NCBI RefSeq assembly: GCF_024362325.1
Contig: NZ_CP101497.1
Coordinates: forward strand, 868,001-932,000
Reading direction: 5' to 3'
DNA from: Microcella humidisoli
GTDB lineage: Bacteria; Actinomycetota; Actinomycetes; Actinomycetales; Microbacteriaceae
DNA length: 64,000 bases
The notes below the pieces were generated by a model. It was not told where the DNA came from. It did no database searches and worked only from the letters and a program-made list of their open reading frames with translations. Position numbers and translations under genes: made by a program. Position 1 is the stretch's first letter. Every line of letters begins with the position of its first letter. Shown piece after piece: positions 19,947-31,307 of this stretch.

Positions 19947-21203
19947 CTAGGCGCTGCGTGCGCTGCGTCGGGTCGTGAGGGCGAGACCGCCGAGCGTCAT
20001 GAGGGCGAGACCGGCGGCGAGCATCCCGCCATTGACCTCGCTCGCACCGGTCGCCGCGAGGCTGCTCGCTTCGAACCAGATCTCGACCGTGCCCGTCTCG
20101 TCTTCTCCGAACGCCGCCGGCACCAGCCCGCCCTTGGTGTCATCGAGGGCGTCGCCGGGGGTCGCGGCAGCGGCCGCCACTGACGTGACGTCGAACTCGC
20201 TCTCGTCGTCGTACGACGTGAGGACGAGCGTGTAGGTGCCCGGCTGAAGCTCGACCGTGAACTGCGAGTAGCGGTCGCTCATGACGGTGCCGCTGCTCGT
20301 CAGGTAGTAGTCGCCGTAGTCGTCGAGGTCGGAGTCGTCGTTGCAGCCGACGACGCCGAGGTGCGCGTTCGCGGGGTCGAAGGTGCTGTACAGCGCGAGG
20401 AACGGGTCGGTCATGTACCGATCGGGCTGGCGGAAGTCGACGTCGCTGCTGATGGGGTCGAGGTCAGAGACTCGGAAGCTGTAGAAGCCGCGCGTCTCGA
20501 CGACGACCTCGCTCGAAGCCCAGAAATGGTTGCCGTCGGTGATGCCGCAGTCGGTGACACCACCGAGCTCGAGGTCGTCGAACTCGTCGTAGTACTGCGG
20601 GTCGTCCGCCACGACCATGTCGGCGTCGGCGTCGCCCGGAATGGTGAGGTCGAGCTCATCGACACGGTCGCCCTGCGGGTCGGCGACATCGACCAAGAGC
20701 TCGACGTCGATGACGAAGTAACCGGTGGGGTCGTCGCCGTCGAGCACGATGAACTCGGTGTTGGGCCCGACCTCGTACTCGGTGGCGGTGAGCGGGTCGA
20801 TGTCGCCCGACTCCCAGTCGGTGCCGAGCACCTGTGCCTCACCGGCATCGGGGCCGTCGAGCGGCGTGTACTGCGGCGTCACTCGCGGGTCGTCGCTGTT
20901 GGAGTAGAGCTCCACCGAGACGCAGTTCAGGACCGAGACCGTCACGACCCCGTCGGCAGGGATCGGCAGGTCGGCGTAGTCGAACTGCGTGTCGTAGTCG
21001 TAGGTGACGTCGTCAGGAATGAGCGAGCAGTCGATGTCGACGAGATAGTCGGGGTCGGCCAGCGTTCCGACGTTCGCGAAGTCGACGCCCGGCGGCAGCG
21101 AGCGCGCCGTGAAGGCGGCCGCCGGCGACGCGGCGACGAGTCCCGCACCCACGAGGACGGCGGTGAGAGAGAAAGCGGCGACACCACGGACGGAACGCGA
21201 CAT
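19947..21203 (-). CDS. acidic secreted protein with LAATG cell-wall sorting signal
   Basis: About 418 residues. Signal peptide (roughly 1-30, ending SPAAAF), then a strongly acidic Asp-rich ectodomain with paired cysteines. A C-terminal half (from about residue 240) resembles bacterial pre-peptidase C-terminal/beta-sandwich domains: DPFLALYSTFDP, VVGCNDDSD, FTVELQPGTYTLVLTSYD. It ends with LAATG, a hydrophobic helix and RRSARSA, a sortase signal like that of the gene at 16010. Start at the second in-frame ATG, closest to the signal peptide. Likely wall-displayed and Ca-binding; function unknown. Confidence 0.8.
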   Translation of the reverse strand: MSRSVRGVAAFSLTAVLVGAGLVAASPAAAFTARSLPPGVDFANVGTLADPDYLVDIDCSLIPDDVTYDYDTQFDYADLPIPADGVVTVSVLNCVSVELYSNSDDPRVTPQYTPLDGPDAGEAQVLGTDWESGDIDPLTATEYEVGPNTEFIVLDGDDPTGYFVIDVELLVDVADPQGDRVDELDLTIPGDADADMVVADDPQYYDEFDDLELGGVTDCGITDGNHFWASSEVVVETRGFYSFRVSDLDPISSDVDFRQPDRYMTDPFLALYSTFDPANAHLGVVGCNDDSDLDDYGDYYLTSSGTVMSDRYSQFTVELQPGTYTLVLTSYDDESEFDVTSVAAAAATPGDALDDTKGGLVPAAFGEDETGTVEIWFEASSLAATGASEVNGGMLAAGLALMTLGGLALTTRRSARSA

Positions 21204-21292
21204 AGCAGGCCTCGGCAATGATCGGGCAACGAAGGGGAAAGCGGTTCAGTATTGCAGTCGGATCGTCGCCGCGAAAGACCCCCGCCCTGAGG

Positions 21293-22024
21293 TCAGCCGA
21301 CGAGCGTGCGGCGGAAAAACCCGTCGATGCGCGCCCACGCGTCCTCGGCCTCGACGGGCCGGTGGCCGAGGCCCATCATGGGCTTCATCATGACGCGCGT
21401 GAGCGTCGAGCCGGCGGCGTGCGCGTTCAAGAACCCGTGCCCGGCCTCGGGGTACTCGACCACGTCGTGCTCGATGCCGCGCGCGACCAGGGCGGCCTCC
21501 AGTTTCTCGGCCGCGCCGGGCAGGCTGCGATCGCGGCCGCCGAACGTGCCGACCACGGGGCACGCGCCGTCGAGCGTGGCGTCGAGGTCGGCGGGCAGCA
21601 TCCCGTAATTGATGGATGCGGCGCCGAAGCCGCCCTGCCCCGCGAGCAGCAGCGCGAAACCGCCGCCCATGCAGAAGCCGATGACGCCCGCGTGCTCGGT
21701 GGTGTCGTCGCGGGCGAGCAGGTACTGGCGCGCCGCCTCGATGTCGTCGAACGCCGCGCCCGTGCCGGCCCGGAGCGCGCGGAACGTGGCCACCAGGCAG
21801 CGCCGCGCGCCGCCGCGGCTGAACAGGTTCGGCATGACCACGAGGTAGCCGAGGCGCGTGAGCCGCTCGAGGTGGTCGCGCATCGCTTCGTCGATGCCGA
21901 ACACCTCGTGCACGACGACGAGGGGCACGAACGGGCCGGGGCCCTCAGGCACGCCGAGCACCGCGGTGAGCTCACCGCCGCGCGGGTCGCCGGGCTGCGG
22001 GATGACGACGTCGGTGAGGGCCAT
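21293..22024 (-). CDS. dienelactone hydrolase family protein
   Basis: 243 residues, alpha/beta hydrolase. Nucleophile Cys118 in GFCMGGG, acid Asp in GGRDRSLPG, His in AGHGFLN, giving the Cys-Asp-His triad of dienelactone hydrolases. HEVFGIDEAMRDH is also typical. In the chlorocatechol pathway it opens dienelactone; no such pathway genes are nearby, so the natural substrate is open. Confidence 0.9.
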   Translation of the reverse strand: MALTDVVIPQPGDPRGGELTAVLGVPEGPGPFVPLVVVHEVFGIDEAMRDHLERLTRLGYLVVMPNLFSRGGARRCLVATFRALRAGTGAAFDDIEAARQYLLARDDTTEHAGVIGFCMGGGFALLLAGQGGFGAASINYGMLPADLDATLDGACPVVGTFGGRDRSLPGAAEKLEAALVARGIEHDVVEYPEAGHGFLNAHAAGSTLTRVMMKPMMGLGHRPVEAEDAWARIDGFFRRTLVG

Positions 22025-22047
22025 GCCCGCACTCTAACCCGCGATCA

Positions 22048-22548
22048 TCAGGTGCGGATGCGCCCGACTTTCGGGACGAGCCGGCCGACGCGAGCGGCGT
22101 AGGCCGCGTAGTCGGGGTACTGGTCGGCCAGCATCCGCTCTTCGAACCGCGACTTGGCCATGAGCACGCTGAGGAGCGCGACCCAGGCGATGAGGTGCAG
22201 CACCGAGGCGCCGATCACGACGAGCCCGAGGCCCAGCACGAGCAACCCGGAGTAGATGGGGTGGCGCACGAGTGCGAAGACGCCGCTGGTGACGAGCTGC
22301 CCGTCGGCCTTCGGGATCGGGCTCGGCGTGAGCGTGCGGCCGAGCCCGGCACCCGCGGCGAGCGCGATGCCCACCCCGAGCGCGACGAGCGCCAGCCCGA
22401 GCACGATGGTGCCGACGCCTCGGCTCCACAGCGCGCCCCACGGCAGGAAGCCGAGCAGCAGCAGGAACACGAACTGCGCCCCGACGAGCGCCCACGCCGC
22501 AGCGGGATGCAGGCGGAACGGCGGCGTCGTCGCGGCAGGGTCGCTCAT
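22048..22548 (-). CDS. isoprenylcysteine carboxyl methyltransferase-like membrane methyltransferase
   Basis: 166 residues, four to five transmembrane helices. The C-terminal signature VRHPIYSGLLVLGLG, then FEERMLADQYPDYAAY, matches the ICMT/PEMT superfamily that binds SAM at the membrane. Bacterial members methylate lipids or small molecules; the substrate here is unknown. It lies 23 bp upstream of the dienelactone hydrolase in the same direction, so it may be cotranscribed. Confidence 0.85.
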   Translation of the reverse strand: MSDPAATTPPFRLHPAAAWALVGAQFVFLLLLGFLPWGALWSRGVGTIVLGLALVALGVGIALAAGAGLGRTLTPSPIPKADGQLVTSGVFALVRHPIYSGLLVLGLGLVVIGASVLHLIAWVALLSVLMAKSRFEERMLADQYPDYAAYAARVGRLVPKVGRIRT

Positions 22549-22575
22549 GCGAGCGACCCTACGCCCGCCGCACCG

Positions 22576-24684
22576 TCAGCGGCGAGCCTTCTTGGCGGCC
22601 AGCAGGTCTTTCTCGTCGATCGGCGCGAGGCCGCGAGCACGCTGGTCGGCGTAGTAGGCCCGCGCCTCCTCCTGGCGCTCGCGCTCCTGCCCCGACGCGA
22701 TGTCGGCGCGGATGTGCTCGGGCGCGAACTCGAACGCCTCGGTGAGCGCGAGCGCGTGCGGACGCAGGCGGGGCAGCAACCGGCCGTCGATGTAGTCGGT
22801 AATCGCCTGCGCCCGGTGGTCGCTGAGCCGGCCGTGGATGACGTACCAGGCCAGGTTCTTCTCGATGAGCCCGAGCCCGAAGAGATCGCGCAGCCACGTG
22901 AGCACCTGGCGGTTGCCCTCGTGCTCGATCGTCGCGAGCGCCTCGGTGAAGGCCTCCCACTGCAGCAGCTCGCCGTGGGCCTTCGCCGTCTCGATGAGGG
23001 CGTTCTGGTGGCGGTTGAAGAGAGCGGCGGCCTCGGCCTTCGGCAGCTTGGATGCGCTGCGCAACTTGCCCGCCAGCTCGGCCACCATCGTCTCGACCCG
23101 GTCGGTGAGCAACTGCCGCTGCGACTCGGTGTCGCGCACGTAGCCCACCGAGCGCGCGGTCGATCCGAAATCGACGACCGACTGGGCCAGTCGGCGCAGG
23201 CCCGAACGGTTGACGACGGCCTCGTTCACCTGGTCGGCGACGTAGTGGGCCATGACGCCCGCGTCGGCCTTGGCGAAGGTGCGCGAGTAGTCGGTGAGCA
23301 GGCGCTTCGCCACAAGCTGCAGCAGCACGTTGTTGTCGCCCTCGAAGGTCGCGTAGATGTCGAGGTCGGCGCGAAGCTGGGTGAGCCGGTTCGCGGCGAG
23401 GAAGCCCTGGCCGCCGCACGCCTCGCGCGCCTCCTGGATGATGTCGAGCGCGCCCCACGTGCTGAGCGACTTGAGCGCGGCGGCGAGGGTCTCGAGATCC
23501 TCGCGGTCGGCATCGGTGTCGGTAGCACCCGAGAACACGGCGTCGAACTTCTCGAGGAAGACCTCGTGCGCGAACGACATGGCGTAGGTCTGCGCGAGGC
23601 GCGGCAGCAGGCGGCGCTGGTGGCGCTGGTAGTCGAGCAGCACGACCTCGTTCTCGTCACCGCCCGCGAACTGGCGACGCTCGGTGCCGTAGCGCACGGC
23701 GATCGTGAGGGCGAGCTTGCTCGCCACGACGCAGGCGCCGTCGAGCGAGACGCGGCCCTGCACGAGCGTGCCGAGCATGGTGAAGAAGCGGCGACCGGGG
23801 CTCTCGATGGGCGAGGTGTACACGCCGTTCTCGTCGACGTCGCCGTAGCGGTTGAGCAGGTTGGTGCGGGGAACGCGCACGTTCGTGAAGTGCAGGCGGC
23901 CGTTGTCGATGCCGTTGAGCCCGCCCTTAAGACCGTCGTCTTCGCCGCCGATGCCGGGCAGGAAGGCGCCGGTCTCATCGCGCAGCGGAACGTAGAAGGC
24001 GTGCACGCCGTGGTTGACCCCGCGCGTGATGAGCTGCGCGAACACGACGGCGGCACGGCCGTGGAGGGCGGCGTTGCCGAGGTAGTCCTTCCAGGCGGCA
24101 CGGAACGGCGTGTGGATGACCCACTCATCGGTCGCCGCGTCGTAGCTGGCGGTCGTGCCGACGGCCGAGACGTCGCTGCCGTGGCCGGTCTCGGTCATGG
24201 CGAACGCGCCCGGCGTCGTGAGGGTGAGCGCGTCGGGGAGCCAGGCCCGGTGGTGCGACGCGGTGCCGAGGTGCAGGATCGCCGAAGCGTAGAGGCCCCA
24301 CTGCACGCCCGACTTGATCTGCATGCTCGGGTCGCCGAGCAGCAGCTCTTCGAAGCTCGCGATGAAGCCGCCGAAGTCGTCGTCGCCCCCGAACTCGGCG
24401 GGGAACGCGCGGTGCACGTCGCCGCGCTCGACGAGCAGCTTGAGCTGCCCGAGCACGCGCTCGCGGTGCTCGACCATGCCGAGGCTGGGGTCGCGGTGGA
24501 AGGCGGAGTCGCGCATGAGCGCGCGCGAGGCGCGGCGGCTGTCGGCCCAGCGGCCCATGAGCTGCTGACCGAGCACGGCCACGTCGAGGGCGACCGGCGG
24601 CGCGGTCGCGGCGGCAGCGGTCGGCGACGTCGCGGGGCTCGTGGCCGGCGTCGTCTCGGGGGCAGGCATCTCGATCGTGCTCAT
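22576..24684 (-). CDS. acyl-CoA dehydrogenase/oxidase family protein
   Basis: About 702 residues, the length of acyl-CoA oxidases rather than short dehydrogenases. Visible: AMTETGHGSDV flavin/substrate segment, FFTMLGTLVQGRVSLDG, and EACGGQGFLAANRLTQLRADLDIYATFEGDN with the likely catalytic acid near the end. It oxidises acyl-CoA to the enoyl-CoA using FAD. The N-terminal 35 residues are Thr/Ala/Pro-rich. The ATG at 24684 has TAGCGT seven bases upstream, suggesting a leaderless transcript; a GTG at 24693 is the alternative start. A palindrome at 24722 may control it. Confidence 0.88.
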   Translation of the reverse strand: MSTIEMPAPETTPATSPATSPTAAAATAPPVALDVAVLGQQLMGRWADSRRASRALMRDSAFHRDPSLGMVEHRERVLGQLKLLVERGDVHRAFPAEFGGDDDFGGFIASFEELLLGDPSMQIKSGVQWGLYASAILHLGTASHHRAWLPDALTLTTPGAFAMTETGHGSDVSAVGTTASYDAATDEWVIHTPFRAAWKDYLGNAALHGRAAVVFAQLITRGVNHGVHAFYVPLRDETGAFLPGIGGEDDGLKGGLNGIDNGRLHFTNVRVPRTNLLNRYGDVDENGVYTSPIESPGRRFFTMLGTLVQGRVSLDGACVVASKLALTIAVRYGTERRQFAGGDENEVVLLDYQRHQRRLLPRLAQTYAMSFAHEVFLEKFDAVFSGATDTDADREDLETLAAALKSLSTWGALDIIQEAREACGGQGFLAANRLTQLRADLDIYATFEGDNNVLLQLVAKRLLTDYSRTFAKADAGVMAHYVADQVNEAVVNRSGLRRLAQSVVDFGSTARSVGYVRDTESQRQLLTDRVETMVAELAGKLRSASKLPKAEAAALFNRHQNALIETAKAHGELLQWEAFTEALATIEHEGNRQVLTWLRDLFGLGLIEKNLAWYVIHGRLSDHRAQAITDYIDGRLLPRLRPHALALTEAFEFAPEHIRADIASGQERERQEEARAYYADQRARGLAPIDEKDLLAAKKARR

Positions 24685-24721
24685 GTCGGTCACGCTAGAA
24701 CCGGCCGGAACCGCGCGGGGT

Positions 24722-24743
24722 TTCGTGGTGCGCGCTCCACGAA
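24722..24743. promoter_or_regulatory. 22-bp palindrome upstream of acyl-CoA oxidase gene
   Basis: TTCGTGG-N8-CCACGAA is a perfect 7-8-7 inverted repeat, 38 bp upstream of the proposed ATG. A second repeat, CTTGTG-N8-CACAAA (24769-24787), follows at nearly the same spacing. They look like TetR-type operators. No regulator gene is adjacent. Confidence 0.5.
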
Positions 24744-24860
24744 GGCCGCGCGGCGGCCAGGCCGGGGTCTTGTGGATGACCTCACAAAGCTGGGCGTTGC
24801 CATAGTGGAGAGGCTCAGCACCGCGCGCGGAGCATCCCGTGCCCCGTTCGCCTCGAGAGA

Positions 24861-24876
24861 ATACCCCCCAGGGTAT
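24861..24876. promoter_or_regulatory. ATACCC-N4-GGGTAT operator before thioredoxin
   Basis: Perfect 6-4-6 palindrome 26 bp upstream of the thioredoxin ATG. The pattern matches operators of the CsoR/CstR family of copper or persulfide sensors (general form TACCC-N4-GGGTA). No CsoR-like gene is in the window, so control would be in trans. Confidence 0.6.
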
Positions 24877-24901
24877 CTGCGACCTGTGGCATCATGGACG
24901 C

Positions 24902-25285
24902 ATGGCAACCGTGACCCTGACTGCCGCAGATTTCGAGCAGACCGTGACGAGCGAGGGCATCACCCTCGTCGACTTCTGGGCCGAGTGGTGCGGCCCCTGC
25001 CGTCAGTTCGGCCCCATCTTCGAGAAGGCGAGCGAGCAGCACACCGACGTCACCTTCGGCAAGGTCGACACCGAGGCCGAGCAGGCGCTCGCGGCGGCGG
25101 CCAACATCCGCTCGATCCCGACGCTCATGGCGTTCCGCGACGGCATCCTCGTCTTCGCCCAGCCCGGTGCGCTGCCCGCGCCCGCGCTTGAGCAGGTCAT
25201 CACGGCCGTCAAGGGCCTGGACATGGACGAGGTGCGCAAGCAGGTCGCCGCGGCAGAGGCCGAAGCGGGCGGCGCGCCCGCGTAA
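24902..25285 (+). CDS. trx: thioredoxin
   Basis: 127 residues. Classical active site WCGPC (Cys30, Cys33), IPTLMAFRDG with cis-Pro, and a C-terminal extension of about 20 Ala/Glu-rich residues. Cytosolic disulfide reductase. Start chosen at MATVTLT, where the fold begins; a longer in-frame version would run through the palindromic operator. The CsoR/CstR-like box upstream suggests induction by metal or sulfur stress (inference). Confidence 0.93.
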   Translation: MATVTLTAADFEQTVTSEGITLVDFWAEWCGPCRQFGPIFEKASEQHTDVTFGKVDTEAEQALAAAANIRSIPTLMAFRDGILVFAQPGALPAPALEQVITAVKGLDMDEVRKQVAAAEAEAGGAPA

Positions 25286-25318
25286 TCCCGCGGCGCTCAA
25301 GAGGAGTAGCGTCAGCGC

Positions 25319-26953
25319 GTGACCTCACCGCGCACCCGCTGGATCGGGCTCTTCGTCATCAGCCTGGCCGTCTCGCTCATCATCGTCGACTCGACGATCG
25401 TCAACGTCGCCGTCCCCTCCATCGTCGACGAGCTCGGCATCACCTCGACCGAGGTGCAGTGGGTGCAAGAGAGCTACACGCTCGTCTTCGCGGCCCTGCT
25501 GCTCGTCTTCGGCACGCTCGGCGACCGCTTCGGCCGACGACGGATGCTCGTCATCGGCGTCATCATCTTCATGCTCGCCTCCGTGTGGGCGGCGTTCGCC
25601 GACTCGGGCTCGGCGCTCATCATGGCCCGCGTCGTGCAGGGCGTCGGTGGCGCGATGATCCTGCCCTCGACACTCTCGACGCTCAACGCGACCTTCCAGG
25701 GCCGCGAGCGCGGCATCGCCTTCGCGGTGTGGGGCTCGACGATCGGCGGCATGGCCGCCGTCGGTCCGCTGCTCGGCGGGTGGCTCACGACCGCGTACTC
25801 GTGGCGGTGGGCCTTCGGCATCAACGTGCCGCTCGGCATCATCATCCTGGTCGGGCTCATGCTCTTCGTCGTCGCGACGAAGGACGAGCATCCGCAATCG
25901 ATCGACTGGACGGGCGCGCTGCTGTCGGTCGTCACGAGCGCCTTCCTCGTCTTCGGTCTCATCGAGGGGCGCACCTACGGCTGGTGGCTCGCGGCCGACG
26001 GACTGAAACTCGGCGACTGGGAGTGGCCGATCGCCCTCAGCCCCATCCCGATCTCGTTCGCGATCTCGCTCGTCGCGGGGGCCCTGTTCGTGTGGTGGGG
26101 GCTGCGGCGTGAGCGTGCGGGCAAATCGACCATGCTCGCGTTCTCGCTGCTGCGCATCGGCTCGTTCCGCAACGGCAACGTCGCCGCGCTCATCGTGTCG
26201 ATGGGCGAGTTCGGCATCATCCTCTCGCTGCCGCTGTGGCTGCAGAACGTGCTCGGCTACGACGCCCTGCAGACCGGAACCATCCTGCTCGCGCTCGCCG
26301 GCGGCTCCTTCCTCGCGAGCGGCGTCGGCGGCTCGCTGAGCGGCCGCGTCTCCGCCGTCGCGACCGTGCGGGCGGGCATCGCCGCCGAGATCATCGGCCT
26401 CATCCTCATCGGCCTCGTCATCGCCGTCGACACCCCCTGGTGGTCGGTCGCGCTCGGTCTGCTCGTCTACGGCGTCGGCGTCGGCCTCGCGACCGCGCAG
26501 CTCACGGGCGTGGTGCTGCAGGATGTTCCGGTGCAGGCGAGCGGGCAGGCCTCGGGCACCCAGTCCACGGCCCGCCAGATCGGCTCGGCGCTCGGCATCG
26601 CCGTGCTCGGCACCGTGCTCTTCACCTCGCTCGGCAGCACCCTCGACAGCCGGCTCGACGCCGCGGGCCTGCCGCCCGAGGCGCGCGACGGCATCGTCTC
26701 GGCCGTCGTCGACAGCGCGGGCTCGGCGATTCCCGGCCTCGAGGCCGAGTCGCCCGAGGTCGCGGCCGAGGCACGCCAGGCCTTCAGCGATGCCACGCGG
26801 TTCGCGGCGTTCACGGCGGCCGGGTTCCTCGCGATCGGCCTGCTCGCGACCCTGCGCCTGACGGCACCCGTGCCGGGGGCGGCAACGGGGCGTCGGCCGG
26901 ACGACGAGCCGGCGGTTGCGTCGGGCGAGTCGTCCGACAGCGATCCCGCCTAG
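25319..26953 (+). CDS. MFS drug:H+ antiporter, DHA2 (14-TM) family
   Basis: 544 residues with 14 predicted helices. The EmrB/QacA signature is visible at the N-terminus (SLIIVDSTIVNVAVPSI), with GDRFGRRRMLVIG as the loop 2-3 motif A and GGAMILPSTLSTL as motif C. Likely multidrug or antiseptic efflux; substrate unknown. GTG start 33 bp after the thioredoxin stop, so the two may be cotranscribed from the ATACCC-controlled promoter. Its Asp/Ser-rich C-terminal tail is cytosolic. Confidence 0.9.
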   Translation: MTSPRTRWIGLFVISLAVSLIIVDSTIVNVAVPSIVDELGITSTEVQWVQESYTLVFAALLLVFGTLGDRFGRRRMLVIGVIIFMLASVWAAFADSGSALIMARVVQGVGGAMILPSTLSTLNATFQGRERGIAFAVWGSTIGGMAAVGPLLGGWLTTAYSWRWAFGINVPLGIIILVGLMLFVVATKDEHPQSIDWTGALLSVVTSAFLVFGLIEGRTYGWWLAADGLKLGDWEWPIALSPIPISFAISLVAGALFVWWGLRRERAGKSTMLAFSLLRIGSFRNGNVAALIVSMGEFGIILSLPLWLQNVLGYDALQTGTILLALAGGSFLASGVGGSLSGRVSAVATVRAGIAAEIIGLILIGLVIAVDTPWWSVALGLLVYGVGVGLATAQLTGVVLQDVPVQASGQASGTQSTARQIGSALGIAVLGTVLFTSLGSTLDSRLDAAGLPPEARDGIVSAVVDSAGSAIPGLEAESPEVAAEARQAFSDATRFAAFTAAGFLAIGLLATLRLTAPVPGAATGRRPDDEPAVASGESSDSDPA

Positions 26954-26980
26954 CGCGACCGCGCGCTCGAGCGGGAGCGC

Positions 26981-27691
26981 CTAGAGCTCGGCCCGCGTGC
27001 GGAAGAAGCGACGCACGCGCTCGCGAACGGTCGCGGGCGGCGGCTCGTTGTACTGGTCGACGTATTCCTGACCCGACATGCTCTGGATGCGCGCCATGAT
27101 CGCATCGGTCGCGTGCCGCCGAGCGCGACCCGAGGCGGCCGGCCCGAAGGCGCTGATGTCCATCGGCTCGCCGAACTCGATCGTGATGCGGGCGAGCCGC
27201 ACACGCTTCGAGCCGACGGGCTGCAGGTTCTGCGTGCCCGTCAGGGCGACGGGGACGACCGGCGCCCCGGCAGTGAGCGCGAGCCATGCCACGCCGGTCT
27301 TGCCGCGGTAGAGCCGCCCGTCGCGCGAGCGGGTTCCCTCCGGGTAGATCGAGAAGGCCTGGCCCGCCTGCAGCTTGGCGAGGCCGGCGTCGAGCGCGTC
27401 CTGCGCGGCCTGGCCGGCACCGCGCTTGACGGGAATCGCCCCGACTCCCGAGAAGAATCCGCGGGAGATCGCGCCTCTGATGCCCTTCCCGGTGAAGTAC
27501 TCCTCTTTGGCGAGGAAACTCACGGGGCGACGAGCGAGCAGGCTGATGACGATCGAGTCGATGAACGAGAGGTGGTTGCTGGCGACCACCACCGGGCCCT
27601 CCGCGGGCATGTTCGAGCGCCCGATGATGGTGGGCCGCCAGACCACTCGCGCGATGGGGCCGAGGAAGGCCCGGGCGAGGAAGGTCAGCAC
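26981..27691 (-). CDS. plsC: 1-acyl-sn-glycerol-3-phosphate acyltransferase
   Basis: 236 residues. HX4D catalytic motif NHLSFID (His40, Asp45), the FLAKEEYF loop, and the substrate motif YPEGTRSRDG. Makes phosphatidic acid from lysophosphatidic acid. Normal length, membrane-associated N-terminus. It lies 12 bp after recQ on the same strand. Confidence 0.93.
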   Translation of the reverse strand: MLTFLARAFLGPIARVVWRPTIIGRSNMPAEGPVVVASNHLSFIDSIVISLLARRPVSFLAKEEYFTGKGIRGAISRGFFSGVGAIPVKRGAGQAAQDALDAGLAKLQAGQAFSIYPEGTRSRDGRLYRGKTGVAWLALTAGAPVVPVALTGTQNLQPVGSKRVRLARITIEFGEPMDISAFGPAASGRARRHATDAIMARIQSMSGQEYVDQYNEPPPATVRERVRRFFRTRAEL

Positions 27692-27703
27692 CGCCCTATC
27701 GTG

Positions 27704-29638
<1,935 letters not shown>

Positions 29639-29648
29639 TCGCCCCAGG

Positions 29649-31307
29649 TTAGTCGGCAGGGCTGACCGTGCCCGCCGCCTGCTCGCGCGCGATGTGCGAA
29701 CGGGCATGCTCGACTGCCGTCTCGAGGGAGGCGACGAGGTGGTTGGGGTGCCGCAGCGCTCCGACGACGCCCACCCGGGTCGCGAGCGTCAGGTGCCGCT
29801 CTTGAATGCCCTTGATGATGACGGTGATGCCGCGGCGCTCGAGCCCCTCGATGAGCTCGACGATGACGCGCGCGCCCGTCGCGTCGAGGTCGCGGATCTG
29901 CGAGAGGCGCACGATCACGACGCTCGCCCCCGTCGTGTCGCTGATGGCGTCGGTCAGGCGTTCGGCCGCCCCAAAGAACAGCGCACCGTCGAGCCGGAAC
30001 AGCGCGATGCGCTCATCACCCGGCTTCGGGTCCCCCGGCAGCGGCTCGCGGATGACCCCGCTCGAGGCGGCGAGCGTGCGCAGCGCGATGACGCCCGCCG
30101 CGAGGATGCCGATGCCCACCGCGATGATGAGGTCGAAGGCGATCGTCACGACGGCGGTCGCCACGAAGATGAGCGCGTCCGACCGCGTCGCCGTCACGAT
30201 GCGCCGAACGGTCGGCACCGAGACCATGCGCACGGCCGTGACCATGAGCACACCCGAGAGCGCCGCCAACGGAATGGTCGCGACGATCGTGCTGGCCAGA
30301 TAGACGACGCCCACGAGCACGATCGAGTGGATGATCGCCGCGAGCCGCGACCGCCCTCCGGCCCGCACGTTCACGGCCGTGCGCGCGATGGCGCCCGTCG
30401 CAGGCATGCCGCCGAAGAGTCCCGAGGCGACGGAGGCGAGCCCCTGGCCGACGAGCTCACGGTCGGGGTCGAGGCGGCCCGTGTCGGCGAGCGATGCGCC
30501 GACGCGCGCCGACAGCAGCGACTCGATGGCGGCGAGCGCCGCGATCGTGGCCGCCGGAATGAGGAGCGCCGCGACATCCACCCCCGACAGGCTCGGAAGA
30601 GCGGGCGCGGGCAGGGCGGCGGGCAGCGTGCCGATGGTCTCGACCGGCAGGGCCAGCCACGTCGAGACGACCGTGACGACGACGATCGCGATGATCGAGC
30701 CGGGCACCCACGGCCGCACGAGCGGTGCGAGCACCATGATCACCGCGACGACGGCGACGATCGCGAGCGGAACGAGCGCCGCAGCCCAGTCGGTCGCCGC
30801 GACGGTCTGCACGGCGGCGACCAGCGAGTTGGGGCTCGGGCCCGCGGGGGCGCCGAGAGCCGAGGGCACCTGCTGCAAGAAGATGATGACGGCGATGCCG
30901 AGCGTGAAGCCCTCGATGACCGGCCACGGAATCACCGCGACCGCGCGCCCGAGCCGCAGCACCGCGGCGATGAGCACCATGACGCCCGCCATGATCGTCA
31001 CGAGCGCGACGACGCCCGCGCCCTGCGCCGCGACGATGGGGCCGAGCACGACGACCATCGCCCCGGTCGGGCCGGAGACCTGGATGTTCGAGCCCCCGAA
31101 CACGGCCGCGACGAGCCCGGCGACGATCGCCGTGATGAGCCCCGCCTCAGCGCCGGCGCCCGAGCTGACCCCGAACGCCAGGGCGAGCGGCAGCGCGACG
31201 ATGCCGACCGTGAGACCGGCGATGAGGTCGCCCTTCCACGTGCGGCGCAGCATTGCGTAGTCGGAGCGCCTCGGAAGAAGGGAGGTGACGCGTCCGACCG
31301 CGCTCAT
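29649..31307 (-). CDS. SulP-family anion transporter with STAS domain
   Basis: 552 residues, about 11 helices and a cytosolic STAS domain (about 445-540: [27 protein letters not shown]). The transport-domain signature [20 protein letters not shown] and [15 protein letters not shown] segments match SulP. Its start overlaps the cysE stop (TGATG), so in context it is probably a sulfate importer feeding cysteine synthesis; SulP proteins may also carry bicarbonate. Confidence 0.88.
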   Translation of the reverse strand: MSAVGRVTSLLPRRSDYAMLRRTWKGDLIAGLTVGIVALPLALAFGVSSGAGAEAGLITAIVAGLVAAVFGGSNIQVSGPTGAMVVVLGPIVAAQGAGVVALVTIMAGVMVLIAAVLRLGRAVAVIPWPVIEGFTLGIAVIIFLQQVPSALGAPAGPSPNSLVAAVQTVAATDWAAALVPLAIVAVVAVIMVLAPLVRPWVPGSIIAIVVVTVVSTWLALPVETIGTLPAALPAPALPSLSGVDVAALLIPAATIAALAAIESLLSARVGASLADTGRLDPDRELVGQGLASVASGLFGGMPATGAIARTAVNVRAGGRSRLAAIIHSIVLVGVVYLASTIVATIPLAALSGVLMVTAVRMVSVPTVRRIVTATRSDALIFVATAVVTIAFDLIIAVGIGILAAGVIALRTLAASSGVIREPLPGDPKPGDERIALFRLDGALFFGAAERLTDAISDTTGASVVIVRLSQIRDLDATGARVIVELIEGLERRGITVIIKGIQERHLTLATRVGVVGALRHPNHLVASLETAVEHARSHIAREQAAGTVSPAD

